64,000 nt of DNA from Bacteroidia bacterium (lineage in GTDB: Bacteria > Bacteroidota > Bacteroidia > Bacteroidales > CAJPTX01): positions 81,502 to 145,501 of the forward strand of contig CAJPTC010000003.1 in the NCBI GenBank assembly GCA_905373475.1. Direction: 5' to 3'. Positions within the stretch are counted from its first letter, which is position 1, and each line of letters starts with the position of its first letter. Below are positions 33,562-42,229 of this stretch, piece by piece. A program made the translations under genes and the position numbers. The notes below the pieces were generated by a model. That model was not told where the DNA came from. It did no database searches and saw nothing but the letters and a program-made list of their open reading frames with translations.

Positions 33562-33933
33562 TTTTTGAAGGCGCTTTTAACAGGGTTATACGGAAAACGC
33601 GAAAAGGGCTCAAGACGCTCCTTACTTGCGAATTTTTACGCCAGAAGAGATGCGACAAGCGGAAAACTCCCTCAGGCTTTCAAACGCGTTCTGCAAACAC
33701 CTACGAATTGGTGGAGAATTTTCCCCCTACAGAGGCGTCCTTTGTTTTCTAAAGGATTAGGCGTCTAATCTAAGCCGCTAAAGGGGAGCGACGTGCTATG
33801 TTTGTAAGCGGTCTACGCACCAAAAGCGTACATCCCTATTATTCCGCACAGGCAAATTGGGAAAACGTGCTGCGATGCCTCAGGAAGCAAGCGTACAGTT
33901 TTAAGTGAGGGAAGCCTGACAGTCTGAGGAAAA
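33562..33933 (+). other. Unexplained 370-bp stretch after rnpB with a doubtful 69-codon ORF
   Basis: No confident gene. The plus strand can encode a basic 69-residue product at 33559-33768 (it contains TPTNWWRIFPLQ). However, its start overlaps the last bases of rnpB and its composition (Arg/Lys/Trp-rich) is not typical of a conserved protein. The rest, to 33933, has several short GC-rich complementary segments and no ORF. I have a vague recollection of short hypothetical peptides with a TNWWR motif in Porphyromonas, so a repeated element or structured RNA is possible. Confidence 0.3.
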
Positions 33934-34329
33934 TCAAACAGGCTGTAATACTCTGCTTAAATCGCTCACAAAATTGACTTGGCTACCTTTATTGCTCTCA
34001 AAAATAAAATCGTTCAGGCTTTTACTCTTGTACTTGGAAAAATCGCCAACAATTATCAACGGCATTTGGTATTGTGCGAATTTCTGGAGTATATTCCCAG
34101 CTATTTTGGTCTTTAAATCAAAGAACTCAGGAGTAATATTCTTTTCGTGAATAATGATTTTGTCAAATCCTTGATAGTACAAATTCCCTAACAACTCCAA
34201 ACCGTCTTCGGTAGATGTCAAGATTATCTTGTCGGCTATAATCTCAGCCACCTTTATATTTCCGATATTGTGAGTTTCAATTATCACGTTTGTAGCGTTT
34301 ACATCTATTCTCAACCTTACAAGTACCAA
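33934..34329 (-). CDS. DUF4180 domain protein
   Basis: The frame spans 131 codons from a TTG at 34329. The conserved domain starts near a GTG at 34287 (VIIETHNIGNIKVAEIIAD), giving 117 residues, the family's normal length. The core EKNITPEFFDLKTKIAGNILQKF and GDFSKYKSKSLNDFIFESNKG is strongly conserved in DUF4180, a small cytoplasmic family of unknown function found sporadically in many phyla. The gene is more AT-rich than the Bat genes beside it, which suggests acquisition by transfer. No partner gene is obvious. Confidence 0.8.
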   Translation of the reverse strand: MVLVRLRIDVNATNVIIETHNIGNIKVAEIIADKIILTSTEDGLELLGNLYYQGFDKIIIHEKNITPEFFDLKTKIAGNILQKFAQYQMPLIIVGDFSKYKSKSLNDFIFESNKGSQVNFVSDLSRVLQPV

Positions 34330-34454
34330 AGCACGAGTACCAGAGTAGCCTTTATATGTTCTTAAAAGAGTGAGAGAAGCGGGATAGAATTATTTAGTTA
34401 ACATAATTCCTATTATCTGATAATATAAAAGGGGAGTACTCGCCCCCAAATATA

Positions 34455-35228
34455 CTAAATGCTTTGCAGAATATCGGACTCAACCCAACCTTGATGTCCG
34501 TCGGGAATGAAGATCTCATACCATTTGCCGAGCTTTTGAAGAATACGAACCTTAGTGCCTGCGTGCAACAAGAAGAGATCTTTCGCACTGGCGTCGGGCG
34601 ATCCTTTTACAGATACAACCGATTGCATAATAATGGCGTCATTGTGGGTTTGGCTTCTGCCCTGTACATTAAAGCTCAAGACTATAGCAATAGTCGAAAT
34701 AATACCTGTTAGTATCGGCACAAAGAAAAGACGACGGAAAAGCTCTCGTGTGACAAAAAAGCGTAAAAATAGCACACAAAGTAACGAGAAGGCTAATGCA
34801 AAGAAGCCGAGAATAGTCCATCCTTTGGCGCTAAGAAGATTTCTGAAACTATTCCACGCCTTGGTTAGGGGTGAAGGTTCGGGGATGTCTAGTTTATCCA
34901 CCGTGAAGGAACGAGCCAGCGCCAGATTGAACTCAGCATTTTCGTTAGTTGGGTTTAGCTTTAGCGCACGTTCGTAGTTGAGAATTGCACGCGGATACTG
35001 CTGCAAACGATAGTAGGAATTGCCGAGATTATAGTATAGCATGTCGCTGCAAAGCGAGTCGGCAAGTACTGCTTCGTACTCGAGTGCGGCGCTGTCGAAA
35101 CGAGCGCGCTCATAATAGGCATTTCCACGCAAGAAATGCTGAAGCGCATTCTCATTCGTTGCACTCGCTATAAGGGGTAAAATGGCACAGAGAAGCGATA
35201 ATAAGACGTATTGTAATGCAGATCTCAT
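34455..35228 (-). CDS. batE: BatE: TPR and SH3-like membrane protein of the Bat cluster
   Basis: 257 residues from the ATG at 35228; a longer frame starts at 35264. It has a signal peptide (~1-23), two to three TPR motifs (~30-105), two membrane helices (~135-160 and ~170-195), and a C-terminal bacterial SH3-like domain (LLHAGTKVRILQKLGKWYEIFIPDGHQGWVESD). This is the organisation of BatE from the Bacteroides aerotolerance cluster. It is the last gene of the leftward bat run. The SH3 part may bind peptidoglycan. Confidence 0.85.
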   Translation of the reverse strand: MRSALQYVLLSLLCAILPLIASATNENALQHFLRGNAYYERARFDSAALEYEAVLADSLCSDMLYYNLGNSYYRLQQYPRAILNYERALKLNPTNENAEFNLALARSFTVDKLDIPEPSPLTKAWNSFRNLLSAKGWTILGFFALAFSLLCVLFLRFFVTRELFRRLFFVPILTGIISTIAIVLSFNVQGRSQTHNDAIIMQSVVSVKGSPDASAKDLFLLHAGTKVRILQKLGKWYEIFIPDGHQGWVESDILQSI

Positions 35229-35297
35229 ATTGCTTATAATTATCGAAGGTGTTTTGAAAGACAAACTTGCCCGTTTAGCGTATCGGTGTAACGTGTG

Positions 35298-37145
35298 TTA
35301 TTTCTGTCCTCGAACTTTAAGCCAGCGCTCGAGTTCCTCGAAAGCATCTAATGTGTCGGCATAAATTTCTTCCTGCGAACCTTGTAGAGCGCTAGGCGCA
35401 TAACGTGCATATTCGCATTGCGAAATCACACGTTGAATCTTTTCAATGGTCTCGGTTGGCACTTTTTGTTCTTGCAAAGCAACACGAAGCCCGTCTGACG
35501 AGAGGTCGGATAATTCAATGGCAAGTTTATCAGAAAAATAGCCCCAAACGGCTCGTTCTAATTCTATGTAAAACTGTGCAGCATCTACATTCATGTAGCT
35601 TTTGGCGCGCTTGAGACGCTTTCTCGCGACACCGCCTGCACGTCGTCCACGCACTAAGGTAAGATCGGCGAAGTACTCTTGCCGACGGCGTAAAATAACC
35701 CAAAGTGCTGCGAATATGGCGACAAACAATAGAAAAATGAGCCACCAAAAGAATGAGCCTACAAAGGAGAGTGTAAGCGGATGCAGGGAGATCTTCCCTA
35801 CGAAAATGTGACGGATGTCCTGCCCAAGATACTGTATATCTTCTTTTGAGATAGCACCTGTTACCGTTGTAAGATTTTGCGTAGAATCTGCCTCAACATC
35901 TATTTCAAAGCTTTGCCCTGTACTCGTTTTATAGGCGCGTGCTTGCGGATCGAAGTAAGAGAATTCGAATGCAGGGAGTTGTAGCTTGCCAGGAGCACGT
36001 GGAATTAGTGTATACTCGTAGGTTACACTTCCTGTTTGCACGCCATTGCGCAACGAATAATTCTCTACAACCTTGGGAGGGAAAACTTCTACTGTAGAAG
36101 GGAGCTGCAATTCAGGCTTTTGGAGCAATTGCATATTCCCTGCCCCAGTAACGGTCAGTGTATAGGAGAGTGCTTCGTTAGTTTTCAGTTTCGAGTTGTC
36201 TACCTTCGCTTTAATATCGAATTTGCCAACAGCTCCCGTAAAACTACTTGGTGCGCCTGCTGGAAGCGGGAGTACCTTGATTTTTCGCGGCGCGCTTTCA
36301 ATAGCACGCGAATCTGTTCGGAATGTGCCCATAAACTCGTCAAAAAAGGACTGACGCGCTCCCCTAACCCGATATCGTACAGTGACCTTAAGAGGGTCTA
36401 TTTGAAGTTCCCCGCTTTTTTGGGGGTAAAGGGCGTACTGTCTCAACAAGCCAGCATGGTATTCCCTGCCGTTGTAAACTTCTGTATTAAACCGAACTTG
36501 GCGGGGAGTTTCAATTTCTTTTGCCCAGAATCCCTTGAAATCTGGAAATTGAAGATTCTCAAAATCAGCAAGGTCAAGACGGGTAAAAATTTTCATCGTA
36601 GCAACGACAGGCTGCCCTTGGTACACTTCGTTTTGACTCAGCTGTATTACGACCAGCAAGTCTGAAGTATTATCATTCGTCTCGCCCTGCGTATTGCCTC
36701 CTTGGTTAGGGGTTGACGCTTGGGTCTGTGCTCCCCCACCAGCGCGTCCGCCTGCCAGCACCTCTATTTTTTGCGGCTCTGTTTTTACTACTTTTCCATT
36801 GACATTGGCGCTTGCAGCTGGGATCTCGTAAGCACCTGGAGTGGTAATCTGACAGATATAGACCTTAGAAGTAGATTCGCTACTGGTTGTTTGTCCGTTT
36901 ATCATGTTAAACTGACGCATGGTTTCTTCGTAAGGTCCTTGTATTGCAAAGGAGTTAGACCAGACAGGTGGCCTGAAATCGGAATATTTACCGTTGATCG
37001 TAAAAACTACGCGAAACGGTTGTCCCGCATAAACCGCTTGGGGGGCATTCAGGGTAATCTCCTGCGCCCATGCTGTCTGTGAGAAAGAGAGAATAAGGAG
37101 AAGAAGGCATACGCACAGATTCCTCAGTCTCGTGTAAAAACTCAT
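35298..37145 (-). CDS. batD: BatD: large membrane-anchored protein of the Bat cluster
   Basis: 615 residues from the ATG at 37145 (MSFYTRLRNLCVCLLLL). A signal peptide precedes a long periplasmic part of repeated immunoglobulin-like beta domains. One membrane helix lies near 440-465, followed by a basic cytoplasmic tail of ~150 residues. The blocks FTGAVGKFDIKAKVD and YTLIPRAPGKLQLPAFEFSYFDP are typical of BatD. A Gln/Gly/Thr-rich linker (~135-160) separates the first domains. It probably scaffolds the VWA proteins BatA/BatB in the envelope. Confidence 0.9.
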   Translation of the reverse strand: MSFYTRLRNLCVCLLLLILSFSQTAWAQEITLNAPQAVYAGQPFRVVFTINGKYSDFRPPVWSNSFAIQGPYEETMRQFNMINGQTTSSESTSKVYICQITTPGAYEIPAASANVNGKVVKTEPQKIEVLAGGRAGGGAQTQASTPNQGGNTQGETNDNTSDLLVVIQLSQNEVYQGQPVVATMKIFTRLDLADFENLQFPDFKGFWAKEIETPRQVRFNTEVYNGREYHAGLLRQYALYPQKSGELQIDPLKVTVRYRVRGARQSFFDEFMGTFRTDSRAIESAPRKIKVLPLPAGAPSSFTGAVGKFDIKAKVDNSKLKTNEALSYTLTVTGAGNMQLLQKPELQLPSTVEVFPPKVVENYSLRNGVQTGSVTYEYTLIPRAPGKLQLPAFEFSYFDPQARAYKTSTGQSFEIDVEADSTQNLTTVTGAISKEDIQYLGQDIRHIFVGKISLHPLTLSFVGSFFWWLIFLLFVAIFAALWVILRRRQEYFADLTLVRGRRAGGVARKRLKRAKSYMNVDAAQFYIELERAVWGYFSDKLAIELSDLSSDGLRVALQEQKVPTETIEKIQRVISQCEYARYAPSALQGSQEEIYADTLDAFEELERWLKVRGQK

Positions 37146-37221
37146 ATTCGTCTCAACCTTATAGAATTTCTTTTCGTCTAAATAGCCTTCGGATTGCACT
37201 CATGGGAGTTGCAGTACAAAA

Positions 37222-38049
37222 CTACCAATCTTTATCTGTTTTTTTCTTAGCACCAGCTTTCGCCTTTGCCTTTTGCACTTTTGCCTGCAGAGCACTTTCT
37301 TGGTTTTCGAGAGCTTTTAGAAGTTGCGCGGCATCTTCTTGCGACATAGCCGCCCCCTTATCGTTCTTCTTCTGCTGCTCTTCATTACCTTGTTGCTGCT
37401 TTTGCTGCGACTGATCCTTGTTTTGCTGTTCTTTTCCTTGTTCCTGATTCTGTTGTTGCTGTTGCCCCTTATCGTTGTTTTGATCTTTGTTATCCTGTTG
37501 ATTCTGATCCTGATTCTTTTGATCGTTCCCTTCTCCCCCACCGTTTTTCTGATCTTGGTTCTGCTGGTCTTTATTTTGTTGTTGATTCTGATCTTTGTTC
37601 TGGTTCTGCTGGTTTTCTTGCTGTTGCAGCTTACGTAAAGCGGCAGAGAGGTTGTATTTTATATCCTTCGCCCCTGGCTCTAGCCGTAGTGCCTGTTTGT
37701 AGGCTTCTACGCTCTCGCGATAGTGTTGCTGTTTGAAAAAGGAGTTACCCAAATTGTATAGGGAACTCGCCTTTAACTCTGGCGAAGCATCGGTACGTTC
37801 GGACAATGCACCAAAATTCTTTAATGCCTCATCGTACTTCTCCTGTCGGAAAAGCGCATCGCCGAGATTGAACTGTGCCTTAGAGGAATTCTCTTCCTGC
37901 TGCATAGCTTTTCGGTACTCGAGCTCGGCCTCATAGAAATTCCCTTTCTTGAACTCCTTGTTTCCCTTGCGTACATAGTTTGCGCCATCCTGCGAAAAAA
38001 CGCTCTGTATCCCCACCGAAAGAAGCACTATTAGCAATGCGAGTTTCAT
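37222..38049 (-). CDS. batC: BatC: TPR protein with a Gln/Asn/Lys/Asp-rich repeat tail
   Basis: 275 residues. A signal peptide (~1-19) is followed by three to four TPR units (~23-140; KAQFNLGDALFRQEKYDEALKNF and SLYNLGNSFFKQQHYRESVEAYKQAL are clear copies). About 95 residues made almost only of Gln, Asn, Lys, Asp and Glu follow, then a short helical end. Such tails occur in other Bacteroidetes BatC proteins, but the length and the repetitive DNA make it prone to slippage. The start overlaps the batB stop (TAATG). Confidence 0.88.
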   Translation of the reverse strand: MKLALLIVLLSVGIQSVFSQDGANYVRKGNKEFKKGNFYEAELEYRKAMQQEENSSKAQFNLGDALFRQEKYDEALKNFGALSERTDASPELKASSLYNLGNSFFKQQHYRESVEAYKQALRLEPGAKDIKYNLSAALRKLQQQENQQNQNKDQNQQQNKDQQNQDQKNGGGEGNDQKNQDQNQQDNKDQNNDKGQQQQQNQEQGKEQQNKDQSQQKQQQGNEEQQKKNDKGAAMSQEDAAQLLKALENQESALQAKVQKAKAKAGAKKKTDKDW

Positions 38050-39083
38050 TATTTCACCTCCTCTTTTTCGCCAAATAGTTTATCAAGATTGAACCAAGGA
38101 TGTTTACGCTCCATAAGTAGGAAGGAGGTAAGGAAAAAAAATAGCGCAATGAGGAATGCCAACTGGAATTGTTCGTCGTAGGCGGAGTATGCCACTTGAT
38201 CGAATTCTGCGCGTTGCATTGCATCTATTTCGTCTAGAATAGGCTTCAAGCCCGATTGCAGGGTTGCAGCACGCATATAAATCCCATTCGTTTTAGCAGC
38301 CACTTGCGAGAGGGTAATCTCGTCAAGTTTCGAAATTACTACATTGCCCGCAGCGTCTTTTTTTACCCCTCCTTGTGCGTCAGGTATCGGAGCTCCTTCG
38401 GGCGAACCGATTCCTACAGTAAAAATGCGCACTCCTTGTTGTGCCGCTTCGTCTGCCTTTCCTATCGGATCTCCTTCATGATTCTCGCCGTCAGAGATCA
38501 CGACAATAGCACGTCCCACATCGGGCTGGGGGCTGAATGATTTGAGTGCTAAATCTAGGGCTTCTCCAAGTTGTGTCCCTTGTTCTGAAACCATATCGCA
38601 GCTCACCTGCGAGATGAACATTTGCGCAGAAGCATAGTCACTAGTAATGGGCAGCTGCACGTAAGCTCGACCTGCAAAGAGTATAAGCCCTACCCTATCC
38701 TCCTTGAGGTTTCGTACAAGTTGCGATATTTCTAGTTTAGCACGTTCGAGACGATTTGGGCGTACATCCTGTGCCATCATGCTTCGGGAAACATCGAGCA
38801 CAATCATAATCTCCGCACCATTCCGTTTCTGCTTCACTTGCTTTAGTCCAAACTGAGGGCGTGCAAGCCCCAGAATTAAGAAGACTAATGCCAAACCCAG
38901 TAGAATAGATTTCCACCAAAATCGCGGTGTAGAACTATAGGGCGTTAAACGCTGAAAGGCTTGTTTGGTCGCAAAACGGGCAACACTGCGGCTACGCCGA
39001 TAGCGCATATAGAACAGGAGCAATATATAGAACGGTACGAAAAGCAGCAACCAAAGAAGCTCGACGCTAGCAAATCGGAACAT
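38049..39083 (-). CDS. batB: BatB: membrane VWA-domain protein
   Basis: 344 residues. Two membrane helices lie at the N-terminus (~8-28 and ~56-76). A von Willebrand factor A domain follows with the MIDAS metal site DVSRS at 97-101, the conserved Thr in ITSDYASAQ and the Asp in ISDGENHEGD. A third helix lies near the C-terminus (~310-330). It works with BatA, presumably as an extracytoplasmic or membrane-surface complex. It precedes batC with a 1-bp overlap. Confidence 0.92.
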   Translation of the reverse strand: MFRFASVELLWLLLFVPFYILLLFYMRYRRSRSVARFATKQAFQRLTPYSSTPRFWWKSILLGLALVFLILGLARPQFGLKQVKQKRNGAEIMIVLDVSRSMMAQDVRPNRLERAKLEISQLVRNLKEDRVGLILFAGRAYVQLPITSDYASAQMFISQVSCDMVSEQGTQLGEALDLALKSFSPQPDVGRAIVVISDGENHEGDPIGKADEAAQQGVRIFTVGIGSPEGAPIPDAQGGVKKDAAGNVVISKLDEITLSQVAAKTNGIYMRAATLQSGLKPILDEIDAMQRAEFDQVAYSAYDEQFQLAFLIALFFFLTSFLLMERKHPWFNLDKLFGEKEEVK

Positions 39084-39153
39084 TTTGAACTAGAAGTTTA
39101 GAAAACTCGTGTGAGGGTACACTGAAACACAAAATCATAAGAAGAGAAACGGA

Positions 39154-40143
39154 TTAAGGCAGTCGGCGAAGTATGAAGGCGCGATAGAGAATTTCAAGAA
39201 CCACGAAAAAGAAACTCAGTATCCCCCAAAGGAGAAATTCTTCGCTTCGGTGTAGGAATTCATCTACGTTTATCTTAGACTTCTCCAGAGAATCTATCTT
39301 CTGATAGATCTCCTCAAGGGTCTTGTTGTCAGTAGCACGGAAATATTCGCCGCCCGTAAGTTGTGCCACTTCTTTCATAAGTTTCTCATCTATTTGTACT
39401 TCAACCTGTTGGTAGCGTATACCAAAAGGAGTCTGTACAGGATAGGGTGCAGTACCCATAGAACCAATTCCGACGACGTAAACGCGTATTCCGTAGGTTT
39501 GCGCTATCTCCGCGGCGGTATAGGGGGCAATCTCACCACTATTGTTAACCCCGTCGGTGAGTAGAATAACTACCCTACTAACGGCATCGCTATTGAGCAA
39601 ACGGTTCACTGCCATGGCAAGTCCTGAGCCGATGGCGGTTCCGTCTTCCAGCATGTCCATGCTCACGGCATTGAACTGGTTGATAAGTGCAGCATGATCT
39701 AGGGTAAGCGGACACATGGTAAAGGCCTCACTGGCGAAGATGACCAAGCCCATACGATCGGAAGGACGCCCCGAGATGAACTGTATACCGATGCGTTTTG
39801 CGGCCTCAATGCGATCTGGTTCAAAGTCGCGCGCCAACATACTACTAGAGACGTCTAACGAGAGCATGATATCGATACCCTCGGTCGTGGAAGTTTGTTC
39901 CTTACTGAAACTCTGCGGACGGGCTAAAGCGACAATTAAGAAAGCAATAGCTAACAGTCTAAATATCAGCGGTATATGTCTAGTCCAAACAGAGACGCTT
40001 TTCTGCTTTGGTAGCTCGGCAAATGAAGGAAAAAGAACGATAGCTTTTTTATCTCTCTCGCGCCAAATCTCCCACGCAATGAGCAGGGGTATACTCCAAA
40101 GTAAATGGAGATAGGCAGGATTGGCAAACTCTAAGTCCCACAT
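39154..40143 (-). CDS. batA: BatA: membrane VWA-domain protein
   Basis: 329 residues from the ATG at 40143; a frame to 40164 exists but overlaps the preceding gene. The layout matches BatB: helices at ~10-27 and ~57-76, a VWA domain with MIDAS DVSSS at 97-101, the LLTDGVNNSG metal-binding segment near 190, and a C-terminal helix. The paralogy with BatB is clear from the shared ALARPQ motif just before the VWA domain. The gap to batB is 70 bp. Confidence 0.92.
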   Translation of the reverse strand: MWDLEFANPAYLHLLWSIPLLIAWEIWRERDKKAIVLFPSFAELPKQKSVSVWTRHIPLIFRLLAIAFLIVALARPQSFSKEQTSTTEGIDIMLSLDVSSSMLARDFEPDRIEAAKRIGIQFISGRPSDRMGLVIFASEAFTMCPLTLDHAALINQFNAVSMDMLEDGTAIGSGLAMAVNRLLNSDAVSRVVILLTDGVNNSGEIAPYTAAEIAQTYGIRVYVVGIGSMGTAPYPVQTPFGIRYQQVEVQIDEKLMKEVAQLTGGEYFRATDNKTLEEIYQKIDSLEKSKINVDEFLHRSEEFLLWGILSFFFVVLEILYRAFILRRLP

Positions 40144-40144
40144 T

Positions 40145-41164
40145 TTACTTCCCTTCCTCCTCACTGGTCAAGAGTTGTTCGCTGAGCGATGGTTCTGAGG
40201 GTAGACTTTCCCTTTCCTTATTTCGCTCTTGGGCAACTTGCGCCGCAATCTCTTCTACAATGCGCACAGCAGTACCGCCATCCGTTCTTGCCTCCATCTC
40301 GGTGGGTTCAAAACGCGCGAATTTCACAAGGGCGCTTCGTTGTAGAATCTGCCTAATTTGCTCGAGATGCGTGGTAGTACAGGGTGTATCTGTACGTAAA
40401 GCCTCGAGAATCTCCGCCGTAGTCTCCTCAAGGGTACGAATCTTCCAAGTGGCTGCAAGGTAACCTCTGAGCGCATCTGTTACGCCTGTATAGAAATACT
40501 TTGCTCCTGGTGAGCGCCAAGCTTCCCGCTGCGTAAGATCGTGCAATATAGAGAGCGCAATCTCTTCAGGCGGACGTGTATCTTTGGGTGCATCGGGAAC
40601 ATGCACTGTTTTCTTTCGGAAACGAAGCCAAAAGTATATGCCTAGTGCTACAAGGAGCGCGGCAAGCAGCGCGATTAGCCAAGGTAAAAGCTCGCGAAAA
40701 GTGATAGACTGCGCGAGCGGTTCGCGGATGTCGGCAAGTTCGCCCGTTTTTTCATCAAAAGGCACATACGAGACGTACAACATAGATACCCCCGTCGTCA
40801 GCGTGTCGGCATGACCGTTGTACATTACAAGCAGGGGGATATCGGGCACTGCGAGCCAGCCTGTGTCGTAGGAAACAAGCGGTAATCGCCACAGGGCTAC
40901 AAAACCTTTTTCGTCGTATTGTAGCGTATCCAGATAAGGCGGCAGGTAGAGTTCTAATCCTCCGCCTAAGGTATCGGAGAGTTGTGGGAGGTAGATTTCT
41001 GCACCTTTTTGTGTCTCCACTCTTAGGGAGAGCATGACAGAATCACCGACCTGCACCGAATCGCGACTAAGGTGGCGTTCGGCGGTGGGCTGCGCAACTG
41101 CCACAAGGGTGAGAAAAGAGAAAGTTAACGCAAGTAGAAAGTTTCTGACCTTATGTATAGTCAT
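40145..41164 (-). CDS. Bat-cluster membrane protein of unknown function (DUF4381-like)
   Basis: 339 residues from the ATG at 41164 (MTIHKVRNFLLALTF); a frame to 41194 exists. A signal peptide leads to a periplasmic beta domain (~22-155) and one membrane helix (~160-182, LLPWLIALLAALLVALGIYFWL). A cytoplasmic helical domain follows with RPPEEIALSILHDL and the conserved FYTGVTDALRGYLAATW. Proteins of this layout sit between the DUF58 and VWA genes in Bacteroidetes bat clusters. Function is not established. The stop lies 1 bp before the batA start. Confidence 0.8.
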   Translation of the reverse strand: MTIHKVRNFLLALTFSFLTLVAVAQPTAERHLSRDSVQVGDSVMLSLRVETQKGAEIYLPQLSDTLGGGLELYLPPYLDTLQYDEKGFVALWRLPLVSYDTGWLAVPDIPLLVMYNGHADTLTTGVSMLYVSYVPFDEKTGELADIREPLAQSITFRELLPWLIALLAALLVALGIYFWLRFRKKTVHVPDAPKDTRPPEEIALSILHDLTQREAWRSPGAKYFYTGVTDALRGYLAATWKIRTLEETTAEILEALRTDTPCTTTHLEQIRQILQRSALVKFARFEPTEMEARTDGGTAVRIVEEIAAQVAQERNKERESLPSEPSLSEQLLTSEEEGK

Positions 41165-41290
41165 CCGTCTATTGATTAGAGACGAGGCGAACAAGCAAAG
41201 AATTACGGTATAGCAATTGAGTAAGCGAACCCTTTCATTCTAACGCAAAACATTGCGCGTAACGACATAGCACTACCCTCTTTAGATTTT

Positions 41291-42190
41291 CTAGCCACGC
41301 TGCTTGAAAAGCTTTATAAGGGGGTAAACGTAGTCTTCTGTAGTAGCCACACTAACCCAGTCCACCCTTGCGCGCGAGAAGAGTTTTTGGAGTGCTACTT
41401 GGCGCTGTTCGGCGAGTTCCGCATAAGCTTCGCGGACACGCTGACTTGAGCTATCAATCCATCGTACGTCGCCAGTTTCGGCATCTCCGAGTCGGATAAG
41501 CCCAACATCGGGTAGTGTTTCTTCGCGCGGATCGTAAACACGTACACCCACCAAGTCGTGCTTGTTGGAAGCAATGCGCAACGGATCGACGAAGCGAGGT
41601 TCACCTTCGGAAGAGAAATCGACAAAATCGCTCAGAAGAAAAGCCGTGCAGCGCTTCTTGATAGCATTGGTAAGAAAACGGAGCGCTTGCCCGATGTCAG
41701 TACGAGAACTTTCGGGCTGAAAACTCATCAGTTCCCAAATAATACGAAGGATGTGTTTTCTCCCTTTCTTGGGCGGTATAAACCGTTCCACCCTATCGCT
41801 AAAGAGAATAACACCGATTTTATCGTTGTTCTGAATGGCGGAAAAAGCAAGAATAGCCGCGAGCTCGGTCATTACGTTTTGCTTGGTCAGCAGGTCTGTA
41901 CCAAAGCGTCGCGACCCGCTGACATCAACAAGTAGCATCACAGTAAGCTCACGCTCTTCCTCAAAGACTTTTACATAAGGGTCTCGCAAACGTGCAGTTA
42001 CGTTCCAATCGATATTGCGTACATCGTCGCCATAACGATAGGCACGCACTTCGCTGAAAGCCATACCTTTCCCCTTAAAAGCACTGTGATACTCTCCTGC
42101 AAAAATCTGATGCGACAATCCTCTTGCTCGGATCTCCACACGTCGTAAGCGAGCTAACAACTCGCGAGTTTGCTGTACGTCAGAACTCAT
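41291..42190 (-). CDS. DUF58-domain protein of the Bat/MoxR cluster
   Basis: 299 residues without membrane segments. The family core GEYHSAFKGKGMAFSEVRAYRYGDDVRNIDWNVTAR-type block (in pieces: GEYHSAFKG, YGDDVRNIDW) is intact. A divergent VWA-like fold with LLVDVSGSRRFG follows; DVSGS resembles a MIDAS site. DUF58 proteins accompany MoxR AAA ATPases and are thought to be adaptors delivering metal- or complex-assembly activity. It starts 39 bp after moxR ends. Confidence 0.9.
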   Translation of the reverse strand: MSSDVQQTRELLARLRRVEIRARGLSHQIFAGEYHSAFKGKGMAFSEVRAYRYGDDVRNIDWNVTARLRDPYVKVFEEERELTVMLLVDVSGSRRFGTDLLTKQNVMTELAAILAFSAIQNNDKIGVILFSDRVERFIPPKKGRKHILRIIWELMSFQPESSRTDIGQALRFLTNAIKKRCTAFLLSDFVDFSSEGEPRFVDPLRIASNKHDLVGVRVYDPREETLPDVGLIRLGDAETGDVRWIDSSSQRVREAYAELAEQRQVALQKLFSRARVDWVSVATTEDYVYPLIKLFKQRG

Positions 42191-42229
42191 TGTTTCTGCC
42201 CTCCTAAATTATTGAGACAAAGGAGGTTA

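Noticed and set aside
33559..33768. 69-codon ORF after rnpB as a real gene
   Set aside because: Its start overlaps the last bases of rnpB, composition is unusual and no domain is recognised. Kept only as part of the unexplained stretch.
36036..36665. 209-codon plus-strand ORF opposite batD
   Set aside because: Antisense to conserved batD; sequence is not protein-like (uneven Cys/Phe/Arg runs) and has no start context.
37324..37638. Leu/Val/Ile-rich 104-codon ORF on the plus strand, looking like a membrane protein
   Set aside because: It is the antisense reading of the Gln/Asn codon repeats of batC. The hydrophobicity is an artefact of complementing CAA/CAG/AAT codons.
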